Assembly: GCA_903825565.1 (NCBI GenBank)
Contig: CAIKBD010000014.1
Span: 1-34,051 of the forward strand
Direction: 5' to 3'
Length of the DNA stretch: 34,051 bases
Source of the DNA: an uncultured Anaerolineales bacterium
Lineage (GTDB): Bacteria > Chloroflexota > Anaerolineae > UBA4142
Each line of letters starts with the position of its first letter. Positions within the stretch are counted from its first letter, which is position 1. The position numbers and the translations under genes are program-made. Shown here piece after piece: positions 1 through 8,945 of this stretch. A model generated the notes under the pieces. It was not told the origin of the DNA and did not search any database. It saw only the letters and a program-made list of their open reading frames with translations.

Positions 1-381
1 CTCCACGCGCGATTCGTTTTGCCCTGGGAAAATTTTGCGGCGGCAATTGGTTTGCTGGCGAGTGGGCGCGCGAGTTTTGTGGATGGGCTGAACCTGGCGG
101 TAGCGGTGTTGTTCGGCGGACTGCTGATCGCGATCTGGAAAAAACTGCCGTTGGAATACGTTTTGTTCGCGGGCGCGATGTATCTCGCGCCGCTGTTTCG
201 CATGACAACGACGCAACCGCTGGTGAGCATGGATCGATACGCGTTGGCGATCTTGCCGGCGTTTATCCTCTTGGGCAAATGGGGAAAAAATTCCTGGATC
301 AATCGCGCGGTGGTGTATCTCGGTTTTCCGCTGCAACTGTATTTGAGCGCGCAATTTGTGCTGTGGGGTTGGGTTGGGTGA
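1..381 (+). CDS. Membrane mannosyltransferase-like protein, C-terminal part (5' end outside window)
   Basis: The reading frame is open from the first base, so this is the 3' part of a longer gene; the TTG at 19 is not a convincing start. The 126 visible residues are strongly hydrophobic with at least three membrane segments. The stretch MDRYALAILPAFILLGKWG followed by a last helix near the C-terminus resembles the end of PIG-V-like bacterial mannosyltransferases, where a conserved Arg after a loop precedes 'ALFPAF'. That family moves a mannose from a lipid-phosphate donor on the outer membrane face. The next gene starts 2 nt after its stop, suggesting co-transcription. The family call is tentative because the catalytic N-terminal part is missing. 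Confidence 0.55.
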   Translation, partial: LHARFVLPWENFAAAIGLLASGRASFVDGLNLAVAVLFGGLLIAIWKKLPLEYVLFAGAMYLAPLFRMTTTQPLVSMDRYALAILPAFILLGKWGKNSWINRAVVYLGFPLQLYLSAQFVLWGWVG

Positions 382-383
382 AA

Positions 384-1874
384 ATGTTAGCGCGATGGTG
401 GCACAGTCCTACCCTGAATGGTTTGTGGCTCGCTACGGGGTTGAGCGCGATTTGGGCGATTGCGGCTGTATTGCCACTCACCCCGCATGATTTGTGGTTT
501 CACCTTCGGTTGGGCAAGCAGATGGTTGAAACACACGCGCTTGTGCTGACAGATACTTTTTCATATACCCAGTTTGGTCACGCGTATTTCTCGAATGGTT
601 GGCTGGGCGACGTTTTATTATTTGAGATGTGGAACATGGGCGGTGCACCATCGCTCGTGCTTGTCCGCGCGATTTGCGTGACTCTATTTTACGCGTTGTT
701 TGGTTGGTTGGCGTGGCGCGCGAGCGGCAACGAACGCCTCAGCGCGGCATGGATGTTGATTGGCGCGCTAGCTAGTTTTCCGCATTGGCAAATGCGAACC
801 CAAACGCTGGTGTTACCGCTTTTTGCATTGTTTGTTTGGATTCTAACGCGCGATCTAAAAAACGAAAATGCGCCGCTCTATCTGTTGCCGCTCCTCATGA
901 TTCTCTGGGTCAACCTGCACGGCACTTTTGTGTTGGGCGGATTGCTCATGAGTTTGGCATGGCTGGGACGTTTGGCGGCGCGCGCACCGTTGCGTCGGAT
1001 GACAATTTGGAGTGGGGCAACTTGCGCCGCTGTGTTGGTGAATCCCCTCGGTTTAGGAATCCTGAATACGGTGTCTGAAATTGGACAGGATTCTTCGATT
1101 CAGAGTTGGGTGCTGGAGTGGTTGCCTCCAAGCGTGCGCGAATTTCCCGCGGGCGTTTTTTATTTCTTGATCACGGCGTTGTTAGTTGGACTGATGTATA
1201 GCCGAACGCGTGTTACAGCCACACAATTATTTTGGGCAATTGCATTCATCTGGCTTGGTTGGATGGCTTATCGCAATGTGTTGTGGTCGGCGGCAATGCT
1301 TGCGCCCATTCTGGCGGTACAGTGGAACGATATGGCGTGCCAAGCGCAAACGCGGGTTGCTGGGCTTGCCGAAAAGCGTTGGTTCCAACTACTTTTTCAA
1401 CCTCGCCCCATGGGAGCGATACGAATTACCGTGTTTGTCGCGCTTGCCGCGCTCACCATTGGAACAACGCCCCAGCTCCGTGCGATGTTTGGGATCAACG
1501 ATCTGCGCGCCTGGGTTTCCAGCGATACGCCGGTTGCAGTGGTGGACTTGATGCGCGCGCAAAATATGCAGGGCAGGATTTTTCACGAGATTGGCGCGGG
1601 CAGTTATTTGCTGTGGGCGTTGCATCCGCAACAAGTTTTTGTAGATTCGCGAATCAGTTTGTACCCAGCCGCGCAATGGCGTGAATATTTCGCCGTGACG
1701 AACGCGTCCGACGGGTTTGAAACGATTCTCGCCAAGTATCAGATAGAGTATGTGCTTGTGGATGAATTTTGGCAACCGCAATTGCTGAGCGCGCTGGAAA
1801 GCCGACCAAGACGTTGGGAGCTGTTGTTTCAGGATGGTGAATCATACTTATTTCGACGACTTGCCATAGATTAA
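384..1874 (+). CDS. GT-C (GT39-like) polytopic membrane glycosyltransferase with soluble C-terminal tail
   Basis: A 496-residue protein from the ATG at 384; the frame is open further upstream but that would overlap the preceding gene by about 100 nt, so 384 is preferred. After a first membrane helix comes an outside loop with DLWFHLRLG (residues 36-44), the place where GT-C enzymes keep their catalytic acidic residue. About ten hydrophobic segments follow. From about residue 380 there is a soluble tail with the pattern VVDLMRAQ...YVLVDEF, shared in style with four other proteins of this block. Likely role: transfer of a sugar from a polyprenyl-phosphate donor on the outer membrane face. Donor and acceptor cannot be told from sequence. 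Confidence 0.7.
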   Translation: MLARWWHSPTLNGLWLATGLSAIWAIAAVLPLTPHDLWFHLRLGKQMVETHALVLTDTFSYTQFGHAYFSNGWLGDVLLFEMWNMGGAPSLVLVRAICVTLFYALFGWLAWRASGNERLSAAWMLIGALASFPHWQMRTQTLVLPLFALFVWILTRDLKNENAPLYLLPLLMILWVNLHGTFVLGGLLMSLAWLGRLAARAPLRRMTIWSGATCAAVLVNPLGLGILNTVSEIGQDSSIQSWVLEWLPPSVREFPAGVFYFLITALLVGLMYSRTRVTATQLFWAIAFIWLGWMAYRNVLWSAAMLAPILAVQWNDMACQAQTRVAGLAEKRWFQLLFQPRPMGAIRITVFVALAALTIGTTPQLRAMFGINDLRAWVSSDTPVAVVDLMRAQNMQGRIFHEIGAGSYLLWALHPQQVFVDSRISLYPAAQWREYFAVTNASDGFETILAKYQIEYVLVDEFWQPQLLSALESRPRRWELLFQDGESYLFRRLAID

Positions 1875-1891
1875 CGAAATTGGAGCCATCT

Positions 1892-3100
1892 ATGCGCGCT
1901 CAGTTGAAAACGCATTCTGAATTTTTGATGGTGTTTGTCCTGTTTGTTGCATTTCGGTTGATGATGGTGTTGCTGTTTACGCCGGCCAGCTTTCTCACGC
2001 GTGGCTATACCGATTTTATGTACTATTACGATATGGCGGCGTTGTCCGCGCAGGGCTTTTTTCCGCATGTGCATTTTTGGTTCGAATACCCGCCGGTGTT
2101 TCCGTACCTTGCGATTGCAGTGTATCAAGCTACTCACGCAGCGAATGAAGGCATGGCGTACTTTAGTCGAATGCTTGCGCTTGTCTTATTGCCGTTCGAC
2201 ATGTCCATCGTGATCAATCTCTATCGAATCGCCCGGCGTTTATATGATCCGGCTGTAGCCGTCCGGCTCGCGTGGGTTTATGCGATGCTCTTGTTACCGA
2301 TTTTTTTCTGGCAATATAGTTTCGATACGATGGTCGCCGCGCTTACCTTGCAAGCGTTTTACTGGCTACTAACTCAACACCGCGTGGCGTCTGCAGTGAT
2401 GCTCGCCGTGGCGATTGCCACCAAGTTCAGTCCCGCCTTTTTGATCGGTACGGCATGGCGGTTTGCGCCGGGTTGGCGCAGTGCGGCAATTTACACCGGA
2501 ATCGTGATCGGGGGAGTCGTTCTGATTTTCGCGCCATTTGCAATGAGTAGCCCCGCCTACACGCTAGCATCGTTTCAATCACTCATCTCCGTGTCGGCAT
2601 GGGACACGGTTTGGGCGCTGTTGGATGGAAACATTAATTATGGTGATGTCGGTGGGTTGCCGCGCCATTTCGATCTCGCACTTGCCGGTGTGCCGCTACA
2701 CAATCCTTCGTCACTGCCGATGTGGGGCACGCTCATTCCGTTTGCCGCGATCTTTTTCTTCATCCTGACGCGCCGGTGGGAGCGCGCCAACCCACGCCAC
2801 TTTATGATCTTTACGGGAATCACCTTGATGCTGTTTCATTTGTGGAGTAAAGGATGGAGTCCTCAGTGGATTACCCTCTTACTGCCTTTTATCTTATTGT
2901 TCTATCCCAATTGGCGCGGCGTATTGCTCGCCATTGTGTTTAGTTTCGGCGCTTTGTTGGATTGGCCGCTAGCCTTTGCGATGGCAAGTCCGCCGCTTTA
3001 TATCCTGGGAGTATTCGTGCGGACGGGATTATTTATCTTGATTGGTTTGGATCTTTATCTCGAATGGCTGAATTCTCAGCGAATGAAAAGAAAAAACTAG
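1892..3100 (+). CDS. GT87-like membrane glycosyltransferase (DUF2029 type)
   Basis: A 402-residue protein from ATG 1892; a TTG at 1880 in the same frame would add four residues and is less likely. After the first helix it has TDFMYYYDMAA (40-50) and FEYPPVFPYL (64-73), the Asp-containing loop and the 'YPP' motif typical of the GT87/DUF2029 polyprenyl-phosphate-mannose-dependent mannosyltransferases. A Lys-containing motif, TKFSPAF, near residues 176-182 matches the KP position of the family. Nine or ten membrane segments and no soluble tail. It lies 17 nt after the preceding GT-C gene. A 230-nt gap follows, so a transcript could end or a new promoter could lie after it. Confidence 0.75.
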   Translation: MRAQLKTHSEFLMVFVLFVAFRLMMVLLFTPASFLTRGYTDFMYYYDMAALSAQGFFPHVHFWFEYPPVFPYLAIAVYQATHAANEGMAYFSRMLALVLLPFDMSIVINLYRIARRLYDPAVAVRLAWVYAMLLLPIFFWQYSFDTMVAALTLQAFYWLLTQHRVASAVMLAVAIATKFSPAFLIGTAWRFAPGWRSAAIYTGIVIGGVVLIFAPFAMSSPAYTLASFQSLISVSAWDTVWALLDGNINYGDVGGLPRHFDLALAGVPLHNPSSLPMWGTLIPFAAIFFFILTRRWERANPRHFMIFTGITLMLFHLWSKGWSPQWITLLLPFILLFYPNWRGVLLAIVFSFGALLDWPLAFAMASPPLYILGVFVRTGLFILIGLDLYLEWLNSQRMKRKN

Positions 3101-3330
3101 CGCAGACCTTTGCACCGCCGGCAAGATGTTCGCGTAATTTGCGGATTATTTGACCGATAATCTGCGTCGCCAAATTGGAATCGGCTTGCGTGCGAGTTGA
3201 GTTTGGGAACGCGAAATTCGTCAAAGGTTCCGGCAACGCCGAAACTTGCTCAGCCGGATGCGCACCGATTCTTGATCGCTTTTGGCTTGCCGCTACGGCT
3301 TGATCGGGCAAGGATTGCACGATTGATGCG
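3101..3330. other. Intergenic gap with weak hairpin and no recognised gene
   Basis: This is the only gap over 100 nt inside the glycan block. It holds a 9-bp stem (GCGGATTAT at 3141-3149 with ATAATCTGC at 3157-3165, one G-U pair, 7-nt loop) without a following T-run, so it is not a standard terminator. On the minus strand a frame is open across the gap and into both flanking genes (3033-3389), but it has no recognisable domain or start signal. I saw no convincing promoter. Confidence 0.4.
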
Positions 3331-4347
3331 ATGATTGAGTTGCCGATTACGAAAAAAAGTGCTCGACACAGCAAAAAAATATGGATCATCGGTTTATCTG
3401 TCCTGGGCGGAATTGGTGCGGCATGGCTTTTGCCGGCGATGATTAGTTGGCAACCGTATGATTATGCGATTTATATGCAAGGCGCGCGAATGGTGCGCGC
3501 CGGCATCGATCCCCACGCGCAGTTGCCCTATTGGTATCCGTTGCCGATCACGTTGTTTACCACGGTACCCTGGTCGTTTTTACCGGATCAATTTGCGTGG
3601 GCATTTGCTTTTATTCCCGCCGGGTTGTTGCATTTGCATTGGGGACGTCGCGCTATTTTGTGGTGGCTGTTTTTTCCGTTCCTGATCAATCTGGCATACG
3701 CGCAAGCAGAGGGCTGGTTGATCTTGCCGCTCATTTGGTTACTAGACGACGCGCCGATAAAATCTAGTTTTGGTATGTGGGCATTGCTCTTCAAGCCGGC
3801 GTACGGCGTCTTATTGATCCCGTACCGCCTGTGGAGTTGGTGGCAAGCAAGACGCTGGCGTGATGGGCGCTGGTTGATCGGATTAACGATAATCGCTTTT
3901 GGCGCGGCGTTTGTGGTTGATCCACTGTGGTGGTGGCACTGGTTCAACGGGGTCATTCATCGCAGCGAGAATCCGGAATTGCGCTTGCGTAACATGACTG
4001 TATGGGCATTTCCGGAACACGGAACTATCGGTTTCGTGTTGCTCGGATTGTTTCTTGTAGCATTTATCGCTTTGGGGATTCCGTTATGGCAAAGTCAGAA
4101 ATATCGCGGCCAAGTGCTACTGATGGTGAGTTTATGCTTTTTTCCGGGCGGATTGAACCCGGTGAGTAGTATGATGGGAATGTTCTTGGCAGAAACCACC
4201 GGCGAAATCCTGACTCTGGTCGCTGTGTCGTGGGGGGTCGCTGGGTTGGATGCGTTGGTGGGTGGTTTTGGCGGAGTCTACCTCTTGATTGTCCTGGCGG
4301 CAATGGCGATCCGCGTGCGGCGCAAGCGGCTTGAAGAAGCGCACTGA
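3331..4347 (+). CDS. GT87-like membrane glycosyltransferase
   Basis: A 338-residue protein from ATG 3331, with a basic N-terminus (KKSARHSKK) before the first helix. It has YDYAIYMQGARMVRAGIDPH (43-62), then YWYPLPITLF (67-76), then an AQAEGW segment at the GQ position of the family, and FKPAYGVLLIPYRL around residue 154 with the conserved Lys-Pro. These are the ordered landmarks of GT87-type enzymes. At 338 residues it is shorter than the usual size of about 400 or more. There is no clear ribosome binding site. It probably uses a polyprenyl-phosphate sugar on the outer face of the membrane. Confidence 0.7.
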   Translation: MIELPITKKSARHSKKIWIIGLSVLGGIGAAWLLPAMISWQPYDYAIYMQGARMVRAGIDPHAQLPYWYPLPITLFTTVPWSFLPDQFAWAFAFIPAGLLHLHWGRRAILWWLFFPFLINLAYAQAEGWLILPLIWLLDDAPIKSSFGMWALLFKPAYGVLLIPYRLWSWWQARRWRDGRWLIGLTIIAFGAAFVVDPLWWWHWFNGVIHRSENPELRLRNMTVWAFPEHGTIGFVLLGLFLVAFIALGIPLWQSQKYRGQVLLMVSLCFFPGGLNPVSSMMGMFLAETTGEILTLVAVSWGVAGLDALVGGFGGVYLLIVLAAMAIRVRRKRLEEAH

Positions 4348-4392
4348 GACAAATTGTTTACGTATTGTTTTAGCGGAAAGAAATTTTCTTTG

Positions 4393-4425
4393 GAGCGTCG
4401 ATCCCAGACGCTCGTTGGATCAACG
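4393..4425 (+). other. Two adjacent small hairpins just before the acyltransferase start
   Basis: GAGCGTC (4393-4399) pairs perfectly with GACGCTC (4407-4413) over a 7-nt loop, and CGTTG (4413-4417) pairs with CAACG (4421-4425) over a 3-nt loop. They share one base, so they would compete or stack. They sit directly upstream of the ATG at 4427, where no Shine-Dalgarno sequence is visible. There is no T-run, so this is not a standard terminator. A role in start control is only a possibility. Confidence 0.35.
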
Positions 4426-4426
4426 A

Positions 4427-5614
4427 ATGCAAACATTGCCAAATCCTATCAAATCCGAGAATTCGGCGCGACGGATTCCACAATTGGATGGAGTCCGCGG
4501 CGTGGCGATTTCGCTTGTGCTGATTTGGCACTATGTTGCGAGCAAAATTGATTCGCCGTCAGTTTTTTTTGCCGATTATATTGCGCCGATCCTCAACCTG
4601 ACCAATAGCGGCGTAGACCTGTTCTTGGTTCTTTCCGGTTTTTTAATCGGCGGGATTTTAATTGACAATCGCACGGCACCTCGTTATTTCGCGGCATTCT
4701 ATGCACGGCGCATTTGCCGGATCTTTCCACTCTACTTTATCTGGTTGTTTATCTTCGTCATACTCACTGAGGGCGGTTTAACTGCATTATTCGCACTGCC
4801 CTTGCAAGAGTTGTTTGTGAATCCATTACCCTTGTGGTCTTATGCTACGTTTACGCAGAATATTACTATGGCTCTCCGTGGCGATATGGGTCCGCATTGG
4901 CTGGGGGTCACTTGGTCGCTCGCCGTTGAAGAGCAATTTTATTTGACCTTGCCATTTATGATCCGTTTTTTGTCTTTGCGCAAATTGCCTTATGTTCTCG
5001 TTACCGTGATTGTCGCCGCGCCGCTTTTGCGCGTCCTCATGTTTTTTATTCCGCCGTATTCGCTCTTTCCGATCTATGTGCTGATGCCTAGCCGGATGGA
5101 TGCCTTGTTGTTGGGAGTGCTTGTGGCTTACGTCGTTCGGCAAGACGGTGCCGTCCAATATTTGACCAATCATATCGCTTGGCTTTACGGCATATTCGTT
5201 TTGCTGGGCGTGGGCATGCTAGGCGTGTCTATCATTCCGCGCGCCTCCTCGTGGTTCTTTCTTTATTCGCTTGGTTTTTCCCAAATCGCTCTGCTGTATA
5301 CGTGCTTTTTGCTCCTTGCTTTAGTCGAGCAGCGTGGACCGATAGCTAGTTTTACGCGCAATCGGTTTTTACGAAATTTAGGTTTGGTTGCTTATGGGGT
5401 TTATTTGTTTCACCAGGCAATTAACGGCTTGGTGCACGGACTCGTTCTAAATCAAAGCCCCCAATTCAAAACGGAGCTCGATTTCTTCGTGACTTTAATT
5501 GCCCTGAGCATCACGATTCTGCTTGCCCTCGCTTCATGGAATTTATTCGAAAAGAAAATGGTTACGCTTGGACATGCCGTGCATTACGGCAAAGCGCAAG
5601 CCCTGGTGAACTAA
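4427..5614 (+). CDS. Acyltransferase family 3 membrane protein (OafA/YrhL-like)
   Basis: A 395-residue protein. Family landmarks are clear: PQLDGVRGVAISLVLIWHY near the N-terminus, with the Arg and the His thought to handle the acyl group; SGVDLFLVLSGFLIGGIL; then RRICRIFPLYF, GPHWLGVTWSLAVEEQFYL, and about ten membrane helices. Proteins of this family transfer acetyl or other acyl groups onto surface sugars. I chose ATG 4427 because the conserved domain starts about 20 residues later; the frame is open back to 4289, which overlaps the previous gene and adds residues that look non-coding. No SD motif is visible. It would O-acylate the glycan made by this locus. Confidence 0.88.
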   Translation: MQTLPNPIKSENSARRIPQLDGVRGVAISLVLIWHYVASKIDSPSVFFADYIAPILNLTNSGVDLFLVLSGFLIGGILIDNRTAPRYFAAFYARRICRIFPLYFIWLFIFVILTEGGLTALFALPLQELFVNPLPLWSYATFTQNITMALRGDMGPHWLGVTWSLAVEEQFYLTLPFMIRFLSLRKLPYVLVTVIVAAPLLRVLMFFIPPYSLFPIYVLMPSRMDALLLGVLVAYVVRQDGAVQYLTNHIAWLYGIFVLLGVGMLGVSIIPRASSWFFLYSLGFSQIALLYTCFLLLALVEQRGPIASFTRNRFLRNLGLVAYGVYLFHQAINGLVHGLVLNQSPQFKTELDFFVTLIALSITILLALASWNLFEKKMVTLGHAVHYGKAQALVN

Positions 5615-5660
5615 TGCCGCGTGCAGAATCGAATCGGCAACAAGGAGAACAATTGCAACA

Positions 5661-7310
5661 ATGAGCGCACGAGCAATTTTTTTGTTTCCAACTCGGCGCG
5701 AGTGGGGGTGGGCATGGGCTGTCGCGCTTGGCGCGACGGCGTTGACCTTGATCCCGTATGCGTTGGGCTATGCGCTGGCGCGCCCTGGCTGGGAATTTAC
5801 CGGTGTTGTCATGAACCCGGAAGATTCTCAAAGTTATTTCGCGAAAATGTTGCAGGGCTATACCGGACAATGGCTGTACACAATTCCATTTACCACCGAA
5901 GATCATGCCCCTGCGTTTCTTGGCGGATTTTACTTGTTGTTGGGACAACTCGCGCGCATTGCCGGACTAGCGCTCACCACGGTATGGCACTTGGCGCGAG
6001 TGAGCGCGGCGGGGCTCATGTTTCTGGCGACCTTTGATTTTTGTGCCGCGTTTTTGCGCGATGTCCGCACGCGTTGGATCGCATACCTCTTGGCGGTTTT
6101 CGGATCGGGCTTGGGGTGGCTCTTGTTCTTGGTCAATCAACCGTATTGGCTGGATTGGATGCCGGTTGATTTCAAGATGCCGGAAGCGCACCTGTTCTTC
6201 AGTGCGCTGACCTTTCCTCATGTCGCATTAGGCGTGACGCTGATCCTGGCTAGTTTTCGATTGTCGCTTGGTGCGATAGAATCACGCGGCAAATGGATCG
6301 CGGCGCTTGGTGCGGGCTTGTGCAACTTGGCTTTGGCGATCGTGTACCCATTTTTGATTTATCTGGTTGCCGTGATCCTGGGGCTAGAATGCCTGCGGCG
6401 TACGGTGCGCGCGCGGCAGATATTGTGGCGGGAAACCTTTCGCTTGGCGCTTGCATTTGTGATCCCCGCGCCGCTGGTTTTGTACTACGCGTTCACGCTT
6501 TCGACGAATCCGGTTTTTCGCGCGTGGGACGCGCAGGCGATCACGCCTTCGCCGCCGTTGTTGCACTATTTCGTGGCTTACGGCGTCATGCTGTTGCTCG
6601 CATTGTTGCCGTGGCGTCGCTCGCGTTCCGAATTCGCGTTTTTGTGGATGTGGGTGATCGCCGTTGCGTTATTGGTGTACGCGCCGTTGAATCCGCAGCG
6701 CCGTTTTGTCGAAGGCGTCCAAGTCCCGCTGGCAATTTTGGCGGCGGCGGGCTGGTGTGAATCTGTGTGGCCGTGGCTTGCCCAGACGCGCGCGATTCGT
6801 TGGCTTGTTGCTCAGCCGCGCTATTCTGTCGCCGGGGTGGAGCGGTTGGTGAGCGTTCTGTTTCTGATGTTTATGAGTGTGTCGAATTTGTACATTCTGG
6901 CGAGTGTGTCGGTGACTGCCGCTTGGCAACAACCGTATCCGTTATTTCGTTTGCGCGACGAAATGACGGCGATAGACTGGTTGCGGCTGAATTCGCGTTC
7001 GACGGACAGCGTTCTGGGTGCCTATGAAACCGGCAACTATATTGCCGCGCACGCCGGCAATCGGGTGGTGATTGGGCATTGGGCGGAAACAGTTGATCAG
7101 GAGTACAAGTTTGCTCAAGTAGAACGTTTTTATGCCGTAACGACGGATGATGCATGGCGTTGCGAATTGTTGCAACGCTACCAGGTTGCTTATGTCTGGG
7201 TTGGAGCCCAGGAGCATAAATTAGGCGAGTTTGATCCGGATGGTGCGAATTATCTCCAGCGTGTTTTTTTCAACGATGCGGTGCGGCTTTATCGTGTGGT
7301 GATACCATAA
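5661..7310 (+). CDS. GT-C-type membrane glycosyltransferase with soluble C-terminal tail
   Basis: A 549-residue protein from ATG 5661, with AAGGAG about 13 nt upstream. After the first helix the outside loop carries NPEDSQSYFAKMLQG (52-66), with acidic residues where GT-C enzymes place the catalytic Asp. About eleven membrane segments follow. A soluble tail starts near residue 434 (IDWLRLNS...TDSVLGAYETGNY...YVWVG), which resembles the tails of the other long membrane enzymes here. The middle part does not match a named family that I can identify with certainty. I infer a lipid-phosphate-sugar-dependent transferase from its fold and its neighbours. Confidence 0.65.
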   Translation: MSARAIFLFPTRREWGWAWAVALGATALTLIPYALGYALARPGWEFTGVVMNPEDSQSYFAKMLQGYTGQWLYTIPFTTEDHAPAFLGGFYLLLGQLARIAGLALTTVWHLARVSAAGLMFLATFDFCAAFLRDVRTRWIAYLLAVFGSGLGWLLFLVNQPYWLDWMPVDFKMPEAHLFFSALTFPHVALGVTLILASFRLSLGAIESRGKWIAALGAGLCNLALAIVYPFLIYLVAVILGLECLRRTVRARQILWRETFRLALAFVIPAPLVLYYAFTLSTNPVFRAWDAQAITPSPPLLHYFVAYGVMLLLALLPWRRSRSEFAFLWMWVIAVALLVYAPLNPQRRFVEGVQVPLAILAAAGWCESVWPWLAQTRAIRWLVAQPRYSVAGVERLVSVLFLMFMSVSNLYILASVSVTAAWQQPYPLFRLRDEMTAIDWLRLNSRSTDSVLGAYETGNYIAAHAGNRVVIGHWAETVDQEYKFAQVERFYAVTTDDAWRCELLQRYQVAYVWVGAQEHKLGEFDPDGANYLQRVFFNDAVRLYRVVIP

Positions 7311-7328
7311 ATTTGCAGAGAGGTTGTG

Positions 7329-8027
7329 ATGAAACTATCTATTGTTATCCCGGTCTATAACGAAGAGATGACGATTGGCGAATTGCTCGAACGTGTAGTG
7401 CGCCTGGGACTGCCGGACATTGAGCGCGAGATTATCGTGGCGAACGACGGCTCGACCGACGCCAGCGCGCTGGCGATTGCCGAGCAACAACTCAAGCGCC
7501 CCGATCTCATTCAGACCTATTCGATGCCGATCAATTTAGGCAAGGGCGCGGCGGTACGGCTGGGCTTGCATCATGCGACCGGCGACGTGCTGTTGATCCA
7601 GGACGCGGATCTCGAATTGGATCCGAGCGAGTACGGGCGGCTCGTACAACCCATTGTGGATGGCAAAACCGACGTGGTGTACGGTTCGCGGTTTCTCAAC
7701 GCGCCGAAACGTAACATCCCGTTGCGGTCGCGCCTCGCCAATCGGTTTCTCACCGGGCTGACGAATGTGCTGTTCGGTACGCGGCTCACGGATATGGAGA
7801 CGGCATACAAGGTGTTTCGCCGCGAGATGTTGCAGGGCGTCAAACTACGCTGTGTGCATTTCGATTTCGAGCCGGAGATCACCGGGCAACTCGCCAAGCG
7901 CGGGCATCGCATCGTCGAGGTGCCGATCTCGTACAATCCGCGCCGCGCGAATGAGGGCAAGAAAATTTCCTGGGTGGATGGTGTCGAAGCGATTTATACT
8001 TTATTGCGAGTGCGGTTTGCCCATTAG
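7329..8027 (+). CDS. GT2 glycosyltransferase, polyprenyl/dolichyl-phosphate sugar synthase-like
   Basis: A 232-residue soluble GT-A protein. Start ATG 7329 is set by AGAGAGG ending 5 nt upstream; a GTG at 7326 is less likely. Motifs in order: IPVYNEE (7-13), VANDGSTD (37-44), NLGKGAAVR (69-77) and QDADLELDP (91-99, the metal-binding DxD-type motif). This is the pattern of enzymes that join a nucleotide sugar to a polyprenyl phosphate on the inner membrane face. There are no C-terminal membrane helices, as in the short DPM1-type group. It would supply the lipid-linked sugar that the surrounding GT-C enzymes need. Which sugar (mannose, glucose) cannot be read from the sequence. Confidence 0.85.
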   Translation: MKLSIVIPVYNEEMTIGELLERVVRLGLPDIEREIIVANDGSTDASALAIAEQQLKRPDLIQTYSMPINLGKGAAVRLGLHHATGDVLLIQDADLELDPSEYGRLVQPIVDGKTDVVYGSRFLNAPKRNIPLRSRLANRFLTGLTNVLFGTRLTDMETAYKVFRREMLQGVKLRCVHFDFEPEITGQLAKRGHRIVEVPISYNPRRANEGKKISWVDGVEAIYTLLRVRFAH

Positions 8028-8039
8028 GGAGTGGCAAGC

Positions 8040-8945
8040 ATGGCGGATTTTTCTATGCGCTCAACGAATTGGATTGCTAAATTACCGGGCCGCGCCCGAC
8101 TGGGTAGCGCGCTTGTGTGGGGCGCGATCTTTAGTCTCGCCTATATGATCATGCTTTTTCTGCCCACGCCCGGTGCGGATTTTCATGCGCCGGATCGTCC
8201 GTTTATTGATTATCCCCCTTGGATCACATTGTTAGTATTACCGGTGCGTTCAATTGCCGTGGCGAATGCTCTAACCTTGACGGCTTTGGCATACGCATTG
8301 TGGCGACGCGATGCCAAGCCGATGCATTATGTGCTGGCGTTTACTGCAATGCCACTGTACTGGAACCTGTGGTTGAGTCAGTACGAATTCATTCCGCTTT
8401 TGGGACTGGTCTGGTTACCCTGGGGGTTGCCGCTCGCGCTGACCAAGCCCCAAGTTGCCGTGTGGGGTGTGGGGGCATGGTGGTTGCAACAACCACGCAA
8501 ATGGCAGATTGCGACGGCAGTGGTTATCGGCGTCCTAGTTAGTTTTCTCGTTTACGGTTGGTGGCCTGCCAATTTACAACGCCCAACGACGATTGACACC
8601 GTGTACAATTTATCAGCGTGGTATTGGGGGGGACCCGTACTCGGGGGGCTGGCAGTCGTGGCGGCGATCTGGGCAACGCTGAAAACGCGTGATATGGATC
8701 GTGCAATGGCGTTGGGTGCATTGGCGGCGCCGTACATTCAAGGACATGGCTATTTGTTGCTCATCCCAGCGTTCGCGCGATTGAAGGGCGTGCCGCTCAT
8801 TTTAGTTTGGCTTGCATCTTGGGCGAGTCTTGTCACGCTAGTTCTGGGTGACGCCGGACGGGTGTGTACGCTTGCCTTCCCGCTTGCGGTGTGGGCGGCG
8901 CTGACCTGGGATGCGCGTGCGCGCGCGGCGCAAGGGGCAACGTGA
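8040..8945 (+). CDS. Short GT87-like membrane protein
   Basis: A 301-residue membrane protein; ATG 8040 is chosen because AGGGAG lies 8 nt upstream (GTG 8031 overlaps that signal). It keeps parts of the GT87 pattern: DYPPW (57-61), LSQYEFIPLL at the GQ position, and LTKPQVAVWG with K136-P137. The middle part is visibly like the 3331 protein. The first outside loop, normally with an Asp and a 'G.NPY' stretch, is shortened to about 15 residues (PGADFHAPDRPFIDYPP). It may be a trimmed enzyme, a partner of a full-length one, or one with changed specificity. Its stop shares a base with the next start (TGATG). Confidence 0.6.
   Translation: MADFSMRSTNWIAKLPGRARLGSALVWGAIFSLAYMIMLFLPTPGADFHAPDRPFIDYPPWITLLVLPVRSIAVANALTLTALAYALWRRDAKPMHYVLAFTAMPLYWNLWLSQYEFIPLLGLVWLPWGLPLALTKPQVAVWGVGAWWLQQPRKWQIATAVVIGVLVSFLVYGWWPANLQRPTTIDTVYNLSAWYWGGPVLGGLAVVAAIWATLKTRDMDRAMALGALAAPYIQGHGYLLLIPAFARLKGVPLILVWLASWASLVTLVLGDAGRVCTLAFPLAVWAALTWDARARAAQGAT

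Noticed and set aside
3141-3165. Hairpin after the 1892 gene as a terminator.
   Set aside because: No T-run follows the stem, so a Rho-independent terminator cannot be claimed.
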